Positions 1 through 9,257 of a DNA stretch of 46,549 bases are shown here, in pieces; within the stretch, counting starts at the first letter, position 1, and the number at the start of each line of letters is the position of its first letter. A model generated the notes under the pieces. That model was given only the letters and a program-made list of their open reading frames with translations. It had not been told where the DNA came from and ran no database searches. Both the position numbers and the translations under genes were made by a program. The stretch is taken from the NCBI GenBank assembly GCA_016210495.1, contig JACQUC010000031.1:1-46549 (forward strand). Direction: 5' to 3'. This stretch comes from Chloroflexota bacterium (lineage in GTDB: Bacteria > Chloroflexota > FW602-bin22 > JACPRP01).

Positions 1-317
1 ATGGCCAGGGCGTCGCCGTCGCCCATCACGACGATGACCTTCATCTCCGGGCGCGCGAGCTTCAACCCCGTGGCGAAGGCTAGGGCTCGCCCGTGGGTGG
101 TGTGCAGGGTGTTGAAGTCCACGTAGACGGGCATTCGGCCCGAGCAGCCGATGCCGGAGATCAGAGCGATCTCGTCTTTCTTCCAGCCGAGCGAAGCGAT
201 GGCGCGAATAAGCGTGCCAAGGACAATGCCGATGCCGCAGCCGGGGCACCAGACGTGGGGGAACTTCTTGTGCGACCGCAAATAGGGATAGATAGTCTGG
301 AACATCGGCTGCTTCAT
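1..317 (-). CDS. korB: 2-oxoacid (2-oxoglutarate):ferredoxin oxidoreductase beta subunit, 3' end cut off by the window
   Basis: The beta subunit binds thiamine diphosphate and, with KorA and the ferredoxin-like KorD, converts 2-oxoglutarate, CoA and oxidised ferredoxin to succinyl-CoA, CO2 and reduced ferredoxin in the cytoplasm. About 105 residues are visible from an ATG at 317. They show the family's CPGCG motif at residues 24-28 and, close to the window edge, the start of the thiamine-diphosphate/Mg GDG motif (VMGDGD). The ATG lies six bases after the korA stop, so the two are cotranscribed. The substrate assignment (2-oxoglutarate rather than another 2-oxoacid) comes from the neighbouring succinyl-CoA synthetase genes. 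A gamma subunit may follow outside the window. Confidence 0.9.
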   Translation of the reverse strand, partial: MKQPMFQTIYPYLRSHKKFPHVWCPGCGIGIVLGTLIRAIASLGWKKDEIALISGIGCSGRMPVYVDFNTLHTTHGRALAFATGLKLARPEMKVIVVMGDGDALA

Positions 318-323
318 GACTCG

Positions 324-1442
324 TTACTCCTCAAGCGCCGCCAGAATCTGCTGCGGCGTTAACATCTCGCCGTCGGTGCGGTTGACGCCCACGACCTCGA
401 CGCGGCCGGCGACGACTCTTTCGACTTCCAGCTTCAACTGGCCCCGGTTCATCTCGGGGACGACGATCTTTCTTACCTGCGATGCCAGCCGATCCACAGC
501 GTACTCGGCGAAGGGCCAGATGGTTTTGAGCCTGAGCATACCCAGCTTTCTCCGCTTTTCCCTGCCGATGCGCACGGCGGCCCGGGCCGATCGGGCGGTG
601 GCTCCGTATGCAATCAAAGCGGTCCTGGCGTCGTCTACCTCAAACTCCTCCACCTGGATGATGTCGTGGAGATGGTGCTCTATCTTAGCAAAAACCCTCT
701 CGAACCAGGGGTTGATCTCGTCCGCACGTAGCGTAGGGAAGCCAGACCTGTCGTGGTACAGGCCGGTCACGTGAAATCGGTAGCCCGTGCCAAAGGCGGC
801 TAGCGGGGGAACGTCGACGGAGTTGTCGAAGGGAAAGTACCATTCTGGCGGAACCGTGGGGCCAGCTCGGTCGACGACCTCGATCTGGTCGGCCGGAGGC
901 AGGACGATTTTCTCGCGCATGTGGGCGACCACCTCGTCGGCCAGGAGGATGACCGGCGTGCGATACTTCTCGGCCAGGTTGAAGGCCCGCACCGTAAGCT
1001 GGAAGGTCTCGAGCACCGACGAGGGCGAGAGGGCGATGATGGGGTGGTCACCGTGCGTGCCCCAGCGGGCCTGCATCACGTCGCCCTGGGACGGGAAGGT
1101 GGGTTGTCCAGTGGAAGGGCCGGCGCGCTGGACGTCGACTATGACGCACGGTATCTCGGCGGCGGCAGCAAAGCCGACGTGCTCCTGCATCAACGAAAAG
1201 CCGGGGCCACTGGTGGCCGTCAGCGCCTTGAGTCCGCCCAGGGACGCGCCGAGCACGGCGGCCAGGCTAGAAATCTCGTCCTCCATCTGGATGAACTTGC
1301 CGCCGACCTGGGGCAGGCGCCTGGAGAGAATCTCGGCGATTTCGCTCGAGGGGGTGATGGGATAACCCGCGAAAAAGCGGGCGCCCGCGGCCAGGGCGCC
1401 CTCGGCGCAGGCCTCGTTGCCTTGCAAGAATCTTTCGACCAC
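324..1442 (-). CDS. korA: 2-oxoacid (2-oxoglutarate):ferredoxin oxidoreductase alpha subunit
   Basis: This is the 372-residue alpha subunit of the KorDAB (OorDAB) complex. It holds the pyrimidine-binding and transketolase C-terminal-like domains. The family hallmark GYPITPSSEIAE is near residues 25-36, followed by FIQMEDEISS and TATSGPGFSLM, which are typical of the alpha subunit. I chose the GTG at 1442 because GGGAGGA lies just upstream and the first residues (VVERFLQGNEACAEGA) match family starts. The longer open frame to 1529 would overlap korD by 60 bases without a better start. Gene order korD-korA-korB matches the oorDAB arrangement known from other bacteria. Confidence 0.93.
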   Translation of the reverse strand: MVERFLQGNEACAEGALAAGARFFAGYPITPSSEIAEILSRRLPQVGGKFIQMEDEISSLAAVLGASLGGLKALTATSGPGFSLMQEHVGFAAAAEIPCVIVDVQRAGPSTGQPTFPSQGDVMQARWGTHGDHPIIALSPSSVLETFQLTVRAFNLAEKYRTPVILLADEVVAHMREKIVLPPADQIEVVDRAGPTVPPEWYFPFDNSVDVPPLAAFGTGYRFHVTGLYHDRSGFPTLRADEINPWFERVFAKIEHHLHDIIQVEEFEVDDARTALIAYGATARSARAAVRIGREKRRKLGMLRLKTIWPFAEYAVDRLASQVRKIVVPEMNRGQLKLEVERVVAGRVEVVGVNRTDGEMLTPQQILAALEE

Positions 1443-1468
1443 TAGTTCCTCCCAGCCCGAGGATCGCG

Positions 1469-1726
1469 TTAGTCCTTTGTCCCCGCTCTCGTCAACGTGA
1501 TGGCGAAATCGGGACAGAGCAGCTCGCACAAGTCACAGCCCGAGCAGGCGTCGGGATGGGCCACGATGGGATAACCTCCCGTGTCCTGAGCCAACACGTG
1601 CTTCGGGCAGAACTCGACGCACACGCCGCACGCCTTGCACCAGTCCTTGTAGATTACTATCTGCGTGGGCGACTTCTGTTTTGCCACTGGCGGAGCATCC
1701 TTGGTATCGACCGTCTTAGTGTCCAC
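1469..1726 (-). CDS. korD: 2[4Fe-4S] ferredoxin-like subunit of 2-oxoacid:ferredoxin oxidoreductase
   Basis: A protein of 85 residues with two complete four-cysteine cluster motifs, [12 protein letters not shown] (about residues 30-41) and [12 protein letters not shown] (about 61-72), each expected to hold a [4Fe-4S] cluster. In the KorDABC complex this subunit passes electrons from the thiamine centre to free ferredoxin. A Lys/Ala/Pro-rich N-terminal extension of roughly 20 residues precedes the ferredoxin fold. The gene overlaps the end of sucD by 11 bases and ends 26 bases before korA, which indicates translational coupling in one operon. Confidence 0.9.
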   Translation of the reverse strand: MDTKTVDTKDAPPVAKQKSPTQIVIYKDWCKACGVCVEFCPKHVLAQDTGGYPIVAHPDACSGCDLCELLCPDFAITLTRAGTKD

Positions 1727-2597
1727 GCTTTTCCTCCGTTTGCTGCAACAGGTCGACGATCTGGGCGGGCGTGTCGGCTATTCTTGCGCCCGCCGCTTTG
1801 AGGGCCGCAATCTTCTCCTCGGCGGTACCCTCGCCACCGGAGATGATCGCGCCTGCGTGGCCCATGCGCTTGCCGGGCGGGGCGCTGAGACCGGCGACGA
1901 AGCCAAAGACCGGCTTGGTTACTTTGCTGGCGATGTACTCGGCCGCCTGCTGCTCGTCGGAGCCGCCGATTTCACCGATCAAAACGATGGCGTCCGTGCC
2001 GGGGTCCTCCTGAAACAGGCCCAGGATATCGGTGAACGAGCTGCCGATAACGGGATCGCCGCCGATGCCAATGCAGGTCGACTGGCCGTAGCCCCGATTG
2101 GTTAGCTCCAGCACGACCTCGTACGTCAAGGTGCCGCTACGAGAAACGACGCCCACGTTGCCGGGACGGTGGATATGGCCCGGCATAATGCCGGCCTTGG
2201 CTTTTCCCGGCGAGATCACGCCCGGGCAATTGGGGCCGACGAGTCTGGAGCCGCTTCGCGAGACGTAGTGGCAGACGCGCACCATGTCGAGGGTCGGAAT
2301 GCCCTCGGTGACGCAGACGATCAGCGAGATGCCGGCGTCGACGGCCTCGACGACGGCGTCGGGCGCGGCAAAGGCGGGCACGAAGACGATCGACGCGTTG
2401 GCGGCGGTGGCCGAGACCGCCTCGCGTACGCTATTGAACACGGGTACGCCGAGGATAGTCTCTCCCTTCTTGCCCGGCGTCACACCCGCCACGACCGTGG
2501 TGCCGTACTCCAACATCTGCCGGGTATGGAACTCGCCCTCTCGGCCGGTGATTCCCTGGACGACCAGGCGTGTATTTTCGTCTACTAGGATACTCAT
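1716..2597 (-). CDS. sucD: Succinyl-CoA synthetase (ADP-forming) alpha subunit
   Basis: SucD, of 293 residues, forms with SucC the TCA-cycle enzyme that interconverts succinyl-CoA and succinate with formation or use of a nucleoside triphosphate. The CoA-binding start ([18 protein letters not shown]), the [12 protein letters not shown] loop and the phospho-histidine in [12 protein letters not shown] (His about residue 247) are all present, and length is normal. It lies 10 bases downstream of sucC and overlaps korD. The coupling of succinyl-CoA synthetase with 2-oxoglutarate:ferredoxin oxidoreductase allows either an oxidative TCA step or, run backwards, reductive carboxylation; the sequence does not decide which. 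Confidence 0.95.
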   Translation of the reverse strand: MSILVDENTRLVVQGITGREGEFHTRQMLEYGTTVVAGVTPGKKGETILGVPVFNSVREAVSATAANASIVFVPAFAAPDAVVEAVDAGISLIVCVTEGIPTLDMVRVCHYVSRSGSRLVGPNCPGVISPGKAKAGIMPGHIHRPGNVGVVSRSGTLTYEVVLELTNRGYGQSTCIGIGGDPVIGSSFTDILGLFQEDPGTDAIVLIGEIGGSDEQQAAEYIASKVTKPVFGFVAGLSAPPGKRMGHAGAIISGGEGTAEEKIAALKAAGARIADTPAQIVDLLQQTEEKRGH

Positions 2598-2607
2598 TGG
2601 TTTGCTC

Positions 2608-3738
2608 TCAGTTGTTAGCCCCCACCGCTATCTTCGCCGCTTCGTCCATGTTCGTGGTCGCGACAAGGCCGGCCTGGGCCAGCAGGTCGCGGCCTTCCTG
2701 CTCGTTTGTGCCGACCAGGCGCACGATGATCGGGACTTCGCTGGACACCCCGCTCAGTGCTGTAAGGATTCCCCTGGCCACCTCGTCGCAGCGCGTTATG
2801 CCGCCGAAGATATTAAGCAGCACGGCCTTGACGTTGCTATCCGCCAGGATGAGCCGGAGAGCCGCCTCGACTCGATCCGCTCTGGCGCCACCGCCGATAT
2901 CCAGGAAGTTGGCCGGCATGCCGCCGTAGAGCTTGATCACGTCCATGGTCGCCATCGCCAGGCCCGCGCCGTTGACCATGCAACCGATGGTGCCGTCGAG
3001 CTTGACGAAGCTGAAGCCATTCTCGCGGGCGATCCTCTCGGCGGGCTGCTCCTCGGCGGGGTCGCGCTGCGCCTCCAGGTCCTTGTGGCGAAAAAGGGCG
3101 TTGTCGTCGAGCACGATCTTGGCATCGGCGGCGACAAGGGAACCCTGGGGCAAGATGGCCAGGGGGTTGATCTCCGCCAGCGAAGCGTCGCATTCGACGA
3201 AGGCCCGGTAAAGGGCCTTGGCGATATTCGTGAAATCGCGCAGCAAGTTGCCCTCGAGCCCGATGCCGAAGGCCAGATCGCGAGCCTGGTAGTCGAGTAA
3301 GCCGAGCAAGGGATGGGCGGTGACCTTAGCGATTCTCTCGGGCCGTGTCCTTGCGAGTTCCTCGATCTCGACGCCACCCTCGGCGCTGGCCATCAGGGCG
3401 ATGGCCCTGTTGGCGCGGTCCACAACGATGCCGAGGTATAGTTCCCTTGCTATGTCAATGGCCAGAGCGACGAGCACCTTCTCGACCGCGATACCCTTAA
3501 TGGACATACCCAGGATGGCCCTTGCGGCCTCCGCGGCCTCTGCCGATGTGCCGGACAGACGCACGCCGCCTGCCTTGCCACGCCCGCCCAGCAGCACCTG
3601 GGCTTTGATCACCGTTCGCCCACCCAACCGCTCGGCGACAGAGCGGGCTTCCTCAGGGGAAGTGGCGACATCGCCGGCGGGCACGGGAATGCCGTACTTC
3701 TGGAGAATGCTTCTCGCCTGGTACTCGTGGAGCTTCAC
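2608..3738 (-). CDS. sucC: Succinyl-CoA synthetase (ADP-forming) beta subunit
   Basis: SucC has 376 residues and contains the ATP-grasp domain and the C-terminal CoA-ligase domain. Recognisable stretches are [20 protein letters not shown] at the N-terminus, the Gly-rich [28 protein letters not shown], and [16 protein letters not shown]. The protein is of usual length and shows no damage. It is the first gene of the sucCD-korDAB operon. A TATAAT box with an upstream TG (3790-3798) lies about 50 bases before the ATG and is the likely promoter. Confidence 0.95.
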   Translation of the reverse strand: MKLHEYQARSILQKYGIPVPAGDVATSPEEARSVAERLGGRTVIKAQVLLGGRGKAGGVRLSGTSAEAAEAARAILGMSIKGIAVEKVLVALAIDIARELYLGIVVDRANRAIALMASAEGGVEIEELARTRPERIAKVTAHPLLGLLDYQARDLAFGIGLEGNLLRDFTNIAKALYRAFVECDASLAEINPLAILPQGSLVAADAKIVLDDNALFRHKDLEAQRDPAEEQPAERIARENGFSFVKLDGTIGCMVNGAGLAMATMDVIKLYGGMPANFLDIGGGARADRVEAALRLILADSNVKAVLLNIFGGITRCDEVARGILTALSGVSSEVPIIVRLVGTNEQEGRDLLAQAGLVATTNMDEAAKIAVGANN

Positions 3739-3789
3739 TGCTCTATTGCCACCGTTCAGAACGTGGTTTTGTCCGGGTCCAGCGCAACC

Positions 3790-3798
3790 ATTATATCA
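3790..3798 (-). promoter_or_regulatory. Extended -10 promoter of the sucCD-korDAB operon
   Basis: On the minus strand the bases read TGATATAAT, a perfect -10 hexamer with the TGn extension. No good -35 is visible 17 bases further upstream, as is common for extended -10 promoters. It overlaps the last codons of def, so sucC transcription can start independently of def. Confidence 0.55.
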
Positions 3799-4332
3799 TG
3801 ACTGTGGCTCGGATGGGGGCTCCGGCGCCCTGCGCTTCGGATGAACATGCCGCAGCATGTCGAGGCTGGGGAGGTGGTCCACAAAGAGGATGCCGTTGAT
3901 GTGGTCGATCTCGTGTTGGAGGGCCTCGGCGAGGAGTCCCTCGGCCTTAATTCTGACTTCTTTGCCCTGGCGGTTCAGACCCTTGACCGTGACCTTCTCG
4001 GCACGCTTGATGTCGCCGGCATAGCCGGGCAGGCTCAGGCAGCCTTCCTGGACCTCGTATTCGCCGACCGTCTTCACTATCTCGGGGTTGATCAGCGCGA
4101 CAAGCTGGCCTGGGACCCACTCGCCGTCTTCTCCTTCCACGAGGTCCTGGACGACGATGACGCGAAGAGGTACGCCCACCTGCGGCGCAGCTAATCCAAC
4201 GCCGTTGGCCGCGTGCATCGTCTCGATCATATCGTCGACGAGAGTCTGAATGCGCTCGTCGATGCGCGGCACGCGCTTGGCTTTCTGGCGCAATATCGGG
4301 TTGTCGGCCTGGATTATTGGGAGTACTGCCAT
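3796..4332 (-). CDS. def: Peptide deformylase
   Basis: Def removes the formyl group from the initiator methionine of nascent proteins. This 178-residue protein has all three metal-site motifs: motif I GVGLAAPQVG (residues 44-53), motif II EGCLSLP (metal ligand Cys98) and motif III QHEIDH (His140, Glu141, His144). The C-terminus has a short Pro/Glu-rich tail. The gene stands alone between the divergently oriented dehydrogenase at 4572 and sucC downstream on the same strand. Confidence 0.96.
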   Translation of the reverse strand: MAVLPIIQADNPILRQKAKRVPRIDERIQTLVDDMIETMHAANGVGLAAPQVGVPLRVIVVQDLVEGEDGEWVPGQLVALINPEIVKTVGEYEVQEGCLSLPGYAGDIKRAEKVTVKGLNRQGKEVRIKAEGLLAEALQHEIDHINGILFVDHLPSLDMLRHVHPKRRAPEPPSEPQS

Positions 4333-4571
4333 CTCATTCTTCTAATGACATTCTACCATGCGCGCCAAAGGGCGTAAAGGAGGCCACTCGACTATGCAGC
4401 ACGCCGGGTTGTATTTACGCAACCTGGACTGTTCGCTCCCCTTCTGCTGTGTTAATATGGCGTCACTTCCAAAATGTTCCGAACCGGTCCCAAGAATGAC
4501 GTGTCGCTCGTGCCTTGTAGACGCAAACTCGTTACTGGTGGTTGCCCAAAGAGTGTTGTCAGGAGGAAAGA

Positions 4572-5603
4572 ATGAGTTTCAAAATAGTCAATGTCTTCAA
4601 CGTGCCTGATGCAGATTTCGGTGAAAGGCTGCTAGAGCCGCTGGGTGCCACTATGGTTAGGCGGGGGCTGTGGCATTCGGAGGAGGAGATTATTGCCAAC
4701 GCTGCCGATGTCGACGCCTTGGTGTGCGACGCCACTCGCCAGCCATTCACCCGGCGCGTGATTAGTGCGCTCTCCAACTGCCGCATCCTTGCTAGCGTTG
4801 GCGTAGGCTACAGCGGGACGGACCTGGAAGCTGCCAGTGACTGTGGGATAGTCGTCACCAACGTCCCTGACTACTGTCTGGACGAGGTCTCTGGTCGAGC
4901 CATAGCTTTTATGCTCGCCCTGGGCCACAAGCTCCTGATCCTGGATCGAGCGGTGAAGGAAAGTGGCTTCTGTTTTGTGATCGACAGGGAGGCCCTCAGA
5001 AATGTGGCTCGCCCTATTTTTCGTATGCGCGACCAGACGGTTGGCATCATTGGCCTTGGAAGGATAGGCACCGCCACAGCCCTCAAGGCAAGAGGTCTCG
5101 GAATGCGGGTCATAGCATATGACCCTTACGTCTTTGGGTCAGTAATGGAGAGCCTGGGGGTGAAGCCTGTGGATTTGGACACACTTCTCGGAGAATCAGA
5201 CTTCGTGAGCATCCACTCGCCTGTTACTTCCGAGACGCGAGGGATGTTTGGCTACGAGCAGTTCAAAAGAATGAAGCCGACTGCTTACTTCGTCAACGTT
5301 GCTCGTGGTGACTGTGTTGACGAGGCAGGGCTCATCCGTGCGTTGCGGGAGCATCTGATCGCGGGAGCGGGGTTAGATGTGACGGCGCAGGAGCCGATTC
5401 CGGCAGACAACCCGCTTCGGAGAATGTCCAACATTATCCTGACGGGCCACAGCGCGATGTACTCTGAAGCTGCGGATCCTGAGCTCTGGTACAAGCCGAT
5501 GACACAGGTGGTAATGGCACTCAAGGGTGAATGGCCCCTGTACGCAGTGAACCACGAGGTGAAAAAGAAGTGGCTGGAGAAGTGGGGAAGTAAGAGTTTA
5601 TAG
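4572..5603 (+). CDS. D-isomer-specific 2-hydroxyacid dehydrogenase (phosphoglycerate dehydrogenase/CtBP-like)
   Basis: A 343-residue NAD-dependent oxidoreductase of the D-2-hydroxyacid dehydrogenase superfamily. The Rossmann motif GLGRIG is at residues 161-166. The catalytic triad is complete: Arg245 in VNVARGDCVDE, Glu274 in TAQEPIP and His293 in TGHSAMYSEA. The last motif, usually PHxAWYSEE, resembles the CtBP/C-terminal-binding-protein-like branch. The substrate cannot be deduced. I start it at the ATG at 4572 because AGGAGG lies at 4561-4566; the longer frame has no ribosome-binding site. It is a single gene, convergent with priA and overlapping its last bases. Confidence 0.9.
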   Translation: MSFKIVNVFNVPDADFGERLLEPLGATMVRRGLWHSEEEIIANAADVDALVCDATRQPFTRRVISALSNCRILASVGVGYSGTDLEAASDCGIVVTNVPDYCLDEVSGRAIAFMLALGHKLLILDRAVKESGFCFVIDREALRNVARPIFRMRDQTVGIIGLGRIGTATALKARGLGMRVIAYDPYVFGSVMESLGVKPVDLDTLLGESDFVSIHSPVTSETRGMFGYEQFKRMKPTAYFVNVARGDCVDEAGLIRALREHLIAGAGLDVTAQEPIPADNPLRRMSNIILTGHSAMYSEAADPELWYKPMTQVVMALKGEWPLYAVNHEVKKKWLEKWGSKSL

Positions 5604-8237
5604 CGTACTTATCGGCTCCACATCCACCACCCACCCCAGCGGGATCGTGATCGTCTTGACGAGCTCGTGGGCGTGGGTGCCCCGCAGAAGAATCTGCCAG
5701 CGGAACTTGCCCCGGATGCGGCGCAGGTAGGCGGGAGCGGGGCCGACCACGTCAGTGGCGGGAAGGCCCAGCCGGGCCAGGCTCTGCTTCAGGATCAAGC
5801 TCAGCTTCTCCGCATCGTGCTGGCAGGCGGCGTCGTTGGAGTGCTGACGAACCAGCTTCACCAGTTGGCCGAAGGGAGGATAGAAGTGCTCCCGGCGGAA
5901 CTCCATCTCCTGCCGGTAAAAATCCCGGTAGTCGTGCCTGCTGGCGGTTTGAATGCAGTAGTGGTCCGGCGAGTAGCTTTGCACGATGACGCGTCCGCCC
6001 AGGACGCCTCGGCCGGCGCGCCCCGACACCTGCATGAGCAACTGGAAGGTGCGCTCTACGGCGCGAAAGTCGGGCAGGTGCAGCGCCGTGTCGGCGCTGA
6101 TGACACCCACGAGCGTGACCAGCGGTAGGTCGAGTCCCTTGGCCACCATCTGCGTGCCGATCAGAATGTCCGCCTCGCGCTGGACGAAGCGCCTGAGGAT
6201 CTCCTCGTGCGATTGGCGGCCCTTGGTCACGTCGCTATCCCAGCGCAGGACGCGAGCCTGGGGAAACCTCTTTTTTGTATCCTCTTCCAGCTTCTCGGTA
6301 CCGGTGCCAAAGAACCTGATGCGACTGCCCCAGCACGCAGGACAGCCTTCGGGCGCGAACGTACGAAAGTTGCACTGGTGGCACACCAGGTCGTCCTCCG
6401 CCGAATGGTACACCAGGGGCACGTCACAGCGCTTGCACTTGAGGACGTGGCCGCAATCGCGACACATCACAAATGTAGACGAGCCGCGCCGATTCAGGTA
6501 TAGGATCACCTGCTCGTGGGCGGAAAGCGCCAACGTGATGGATTCGGCGAGGGCGCGGCTGAATACGGAACGATTTCCGGAGCGCAGCTCCTGGCGAAGG
6601 TCAACGATGTGGACGGGTGGCATCAGCGCGCCGCGAGGCGTGTCCTCGCCGCGGGGGGCTCCCTCACCCTCGCCCTCTCCCAAAGGGAGAGGAGAAGTCC
6701 CCTCCCCCTGTAGGGGGAGGGTTAGGGAGGAGGCTGTCCCCTCTCCCTCTGGGAGAGGGTTAGGGTGAGGGTCCCTACCCTCATCGGAACCCCTCCGTGT
6801 CTCCGTGTCTCCGTCGTGCTCGTATCCCCACGCGCCCTCGCCCTCCACTCGCTCGAAGAGCTCGAGCAGGCGGTACTGCCCCATCGTGGCGCGGTGGTAC
6901 GTGGTGAGGTCGGGCGTGGCGCTGCCCAGGATTACCGTCGCGCCCGTCAGCTCGCCCAGCTTGACCGCCACATCACGGGTGTGGTATCTGGGCATCTTCT
7001 CCTGTTTGTAGGACCATTCGTGCTCTTCGTCGACGACGATGAGGCCGGGCCTGTGAAGGGGGGCGAAAACTGCCGAACGAGAGCCGACGATCACGCCGAA
7101 GTGTCCGTCGCGGATACGCCGCCATTCGTCGTAGTGCTCGCCGGGCGTCAGGCGGCTGTGTAACACGCCAACCTGTCCCGGGAAGCGCGACGCGAAGCGA
7201 TGGACGGTTTGGGGAGTTAGAGCTATCTCGGGCACGAGCACTATCGCATGTTTGCCCGCACCCAGTGCCTCGCGAATACCCTGCAGGTAGATTTCGGTCT
7301 TGCCGCTGCCGGTCACTCCGTGCAACAGGAACACGCTGGAGCTCGAGGCATGCATCGCGGCGCGGATCATTTGCCAGGCCTGGTCTTGCTCCGGGGTTAG
7401 CTTTGTGGGAGGGGTGGCTGCGACGACGCGGCGTACGGCCGGCTCGCGCCATACCTCTTGTTCCTGGATGACAATGAGGCCCTTGTTGCTCAAGGCGTTG
7501 ACCACCTGGGGAGTGCAGCCGGTCTCGGCGTAGAGCTTGGCCAGGGGGATGGTGGTATCCCCGGACGACATCTTGCCGTGGAGGAACGACAGCAGGTCCA
7601 TCTGTTTGGGTGCGCTTCTAACGCGATCCAGCGCCGCCTCTAACTGCGAGGTTTCGAAGGCCAGTCGAATCTGTTTTTCGAGTCTGGGCTTTACGCGGGG
7701 CTTCTCCAACTCCCAGCCGCGAACGAGAAGACCGCGGCGAGCCAGGATCCGCACTGCGGCGTCCAAACCACGTATGCCCAAGGCCGACTTGACTTTGTCC
7801 ACGCGCATTCTGCCCGCCGTCCGCAGGAAGGCCAGCAGCCTGTACTGGTTTTCGGTAAGCGGGCCAGTGGACTGGTTATCGCACTGTGACTCGACGGTAG
7901 CGAAGCACTTGCGGCGCAGTCCGGAGGGCAGCATCAGCAGCGTAGCGTCGAGAAGTGACGAGCAGTAGTAGTCAGCAATCCAGCGGGCCAGGGCTACCTG
8001 TGCGGTGTTCAGGACGGGCAGTGGATCGGCGACATCGAGGATGTTCCTGACTCCATCGACGTCCGACGTGAACAAGAGGTCCAGCACTATGCCCTGGAGG
8101 CGTCGGGGGCCGAAGGGAACCCAGACCAACTGTCCGATGGCGAGGCTCATACCGGGTGGTATGCCGTAGTGGAAGCTGGGTGCTGACCGACTGGCGGGCG
8201 AGTTAACGACTACTTCCGCGAAGGGGGCGCGATTCAT
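5598..8237 (-). CDS. priA: Primosomal protein N' (replication restart helicase PriA) with an in-frame repeat insertion
   Basis: PriA restarts stalled replication forks as a 3'-5' helicase. The 879-residue product has the N-terminal 3'BD, a Walker A GVTGSGKT (about residues 307-314), DEEH Walker B (about 403-406), the helicase GSATP motif, and the eight-cysteine zinc region beginning CRDCGHVLKCKRC. Between roughly residues 464 and 539 lies a stretch of Pro/Gly/Glu-rich sequence encoded by a dispersed palindromic DNA repeat; the normal protein has only a short linker there. The ATG at 8237, eight bases after the gmk stop with GAGGG before it, is preferred over the upstream frame that overlaps gmk. 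Confidence 0.93.
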   Translation of the reverse strand: MNRAPFAEVVVNSPASRSAPSFHYGIPPGMSLAIGQLVWVPFGPRRLQGIVLDLLFTSDVDGVRNILDVADPLPVLNTAQVALARWIADYYCSSLLDATLLMLPSGLRRKCFATVESQCDNQSTGPLTENQYRLLAFLRTAGRMRVDKVKSALGIRGLDAAVRILARRGLLVRGWELEKPRVKPRLEKQIRLAFETSQLEAALDRVRSAPKQMDLLSFLHGKMSSGDTTIPLAKLYAETGCTPQVVNALSNKGLIVIQEQEVWREPAVRRVVAATPPTKLTPEQDQAWQMIRAAMHASSSSVFLLHGVTGSGKTEIYLQGIREALGAGKHAIVLVPEIALTPQTVHRFASRFPGQVGVLHSRLTPGEHYDEWRRIRDGHFGVIVGSRSAVFAPLHRPGLIVVDEEHEWSYKQEKMPRYHTRDVAVKLGELTGATVILGSATPDLTTYHRATMGQYRLLELFERVEGEGAWGYEHDGDTETRRGSDEGRDPHPNPLPEGEGTASSLTLPLQGEGTSPLPLGEGEGEGAPRGEDTPRGALMPPVHIVDLRQELRSGNRSVFSRALAESITLALSAHEQVILYLNRRGSSTFVMCRDCGHVLKCKRCDVPLVYHSAEDDLVCHQCNFRTFAPEGCPACWGSRIRFFGTGTEKLEEDTKKRFPQARVLRWDSDVTKGRQSHEEILRRFVQREADILIGTQMVAKGLDLPLVTLVGVISADTALHLPDFRAVERTFQLLMQVSGRAGRGVLGGRVIVQSYSPDHYCIQTASRHDYRDFYRQEMEFRREHFYPPFGQLVKLVRQHSNDAACQHDAEKLSLILKQSLARLGLPATDVVGPAPAYLRRIRGKFRWQILLRGTHAHELVKTITIPLGWVVDVEPISTL
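6661..6771. repeat. Nested palindromic repeat inside priA
   Basis: The + strand begins CCCTCACCCT and ends AGGGTGAGGG, with three inner palindromes (for example CCCTCTCCC...GGGAGAGG and CCCTCCCCC...GGGGGAGGG). It is translated in frame within PriA as PHPNPLPEGEG-type peptide. The adjoining 6780-6820 stretch, with tandem CTCCGTGT units, looks like a second repeat family. Such GAGGG/CCCTC palindromes usually occur between genes. Confidence 0.85.
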
Positions 8238-8245
8238 CGCGGCCC

Positions 8246-8875
8246 TCAGAGGACGATACTGCGGGGCTTGACCCGGCACTTTTCGGCGGCCACGATGCAC
8301 CTGATCTCGTCGACGGCCCGATCAAGCAACTTCTCCGGATTGACCACGAGGTAATCGTAAGCGGCCAGTTGCTTCATCTCCTCGTAGGCGTTTCTGATGC
8401 GGATATCCATTTCCTCTGACGTCTCGGTGCCGCGTTGCGTCATCCGAGCCATCAGATCGTCGACGGAGGGAGGCCCGAGAAAGATGAAGACGGCGTCGGG
8501 CACGCGTTGCTTGACCTGCGCCGCGCCCTGGACGTCGATCTTCAAGAAGACGTCCTTGCCGGCGGCGAGGGCTTCGCGCACCTGGGCTATCGGCGTGCCG
8601 TAATGGTAGCCGTGCACCGAGGCCCACTCCAGCAATTCGCCTCTCTCGCGCGAGCCATGGAACTCCTGCTCGCTCACAAAAAAGTAGCTGACGCCATGTA
8701 CCTCACCCACGCGGGGTGGTCGAGTCGTGACGGTAACGGTGAAGTGGTACGGGGCGTGCTGCTCCTTGAGCCTGCTGATGACGGCGTCCTTGCCGACGCC
8801 GGAGGGGCCAGACAGGACAAAGAGCAGGCTGGGCACAGATGGAGGGTAGTGCGGGAGCAAGGAATTCCTCTTCAA
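8246..8875 (-). CDS. gmk: Guanylate kinase
   Basis: Gmk phosphorylates GMP to GDP. The 209-residue protein carries the P-loop GPSGVGKD at residues 23-30, the GMP-binding segments [19 protein letters not shown] and [15 protein letters not shown], and the conserved DVQGAAQVK. Start is a TTG that overlaps the remA stop (TTGA), preceded by GAGGAG. The last residue of the P-loop is Asp where Lys-Ser/Thr is more common, yet the rest of the fold is well conserved. Cotranscribed with remA and priA, an arrangement shared with Firmicutes and Chloroflexota. Confidence 0.95.
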   Translation of the reverse strand: MKRNSLLPHYPPSVPSLLFVLSGPSGVGKDAVISRLKEQHAPYHFTVTVTTRPPRVGEVHGVSYFFVSEQEFHGSRERGELLEWASVHGYHYGTPIAQVREALAAGKDVFLKIDVQGAAQVKQRVPDAVFIFLGPPSVDDLMARMTQRGTETSEEMDIRIRNAYEEMKQLAAYDYLVVNPEKLLDRAVDEIRCIVAAEKCRVKPRSIVL

Positions 8876-9135
8876 CGTTGCTCCTCGCGTTGCTGGCTCA
8901 CCCGCCCGGCAATAGTCTCGGGCTGAATGGCTGCCAACACCATGTGACCGCTGTCGAGGACGATGACGGCCTTTGTCTTGCGCCCGTATGTCACGTCGAT
9001 AAGCAAGTTGTTCTCGCGGCCCTCCTGGATCATGCGCTTGATGGGGGCCGAATCAGGGCTAACGATGGCCAGCATCCTGTTGGCGGCAACGATGTTGCCG
9101 AAGCCAATGTGGACAAGCTCGACCTTCAAAGACAC
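8872..9135 (-). CDS. remA: RemA-like DNA-binding protein (DUF370)
   Basis: This 87-residue protein belongs to the DUF370/RemA family. Founding members in Bacillus are DNA-binding regulators of extracellular matrix and osmolyte genes; the role here is not known. Typical family segments are [31 protein letters not shown] and [20 protein letters not shown]. It begins with GTG at 9135 and shares bases with gmk. The likely promoter (9162-9190) lies directly upstream, giving a very short leader. Confidence 0.88.
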   Translation of the reverse strand: MSLKVELVHIGFGNIVAANRMLAIVSPDSAPIKRMIQEGRENNLLIDVTYGRKTKAVIVLDSGHMVLAAIQPETIAGRVSQQREEQR

Positions 9136-9161
9136 AACCTCGCGGGAAGTCGTCGAGAGTA

Positions 9162-9190
9162 ATTATAGGTGCAACCCAGCACCCGCGCAA
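9162..9190 (-). promoter_or_regulatory. Sigma70-type promoter of remA-gmk-priA
   Basis: On the minus strand TTGCGC (9185-9190) is followed after exactly 17 bases by TATAAT (9162-9167). The -10 is perfect, the -35 matches three to four positions. Transcription would start about 20 bases before the remA GTG. Confidence 0.5.
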
Positions 9191-9250
9191 GACAAGGGGC
9201 AAGGGTCAAGGGGCAAGACTACGTCGCTTGTTCCGGCCCTGACCCCTGCC
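9188..9250. repeat. Dispersed GGGGCAAGGGTCAAGG repeat, inverted pair
   Basis: Left half contains CAAGGGGCAAGGGTCAAGG and right half the complementary type CCCTGACCCCTGCCCCC. The same family recurs at 35858-35925 and 36397-36465. It sits between remA and the LysM gene and could fold into a hairpin. Confidence 0.7.
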
Positions 9251-9257
9251 CCCCTGG

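Noticed and set aside
316..1445. Long + strand frames opposite korA
   Set aside because: They are reverse-strand shadows in GC-rich DNA; korA on the minus strand has clear family motifs and a ribosome-binding site.
4358..4609. Small + strand ORF before the hydroxyacid dehydrogenase
   Set aside because: Composition is not protein-like, it overlaps the real start and no family motif is seen.
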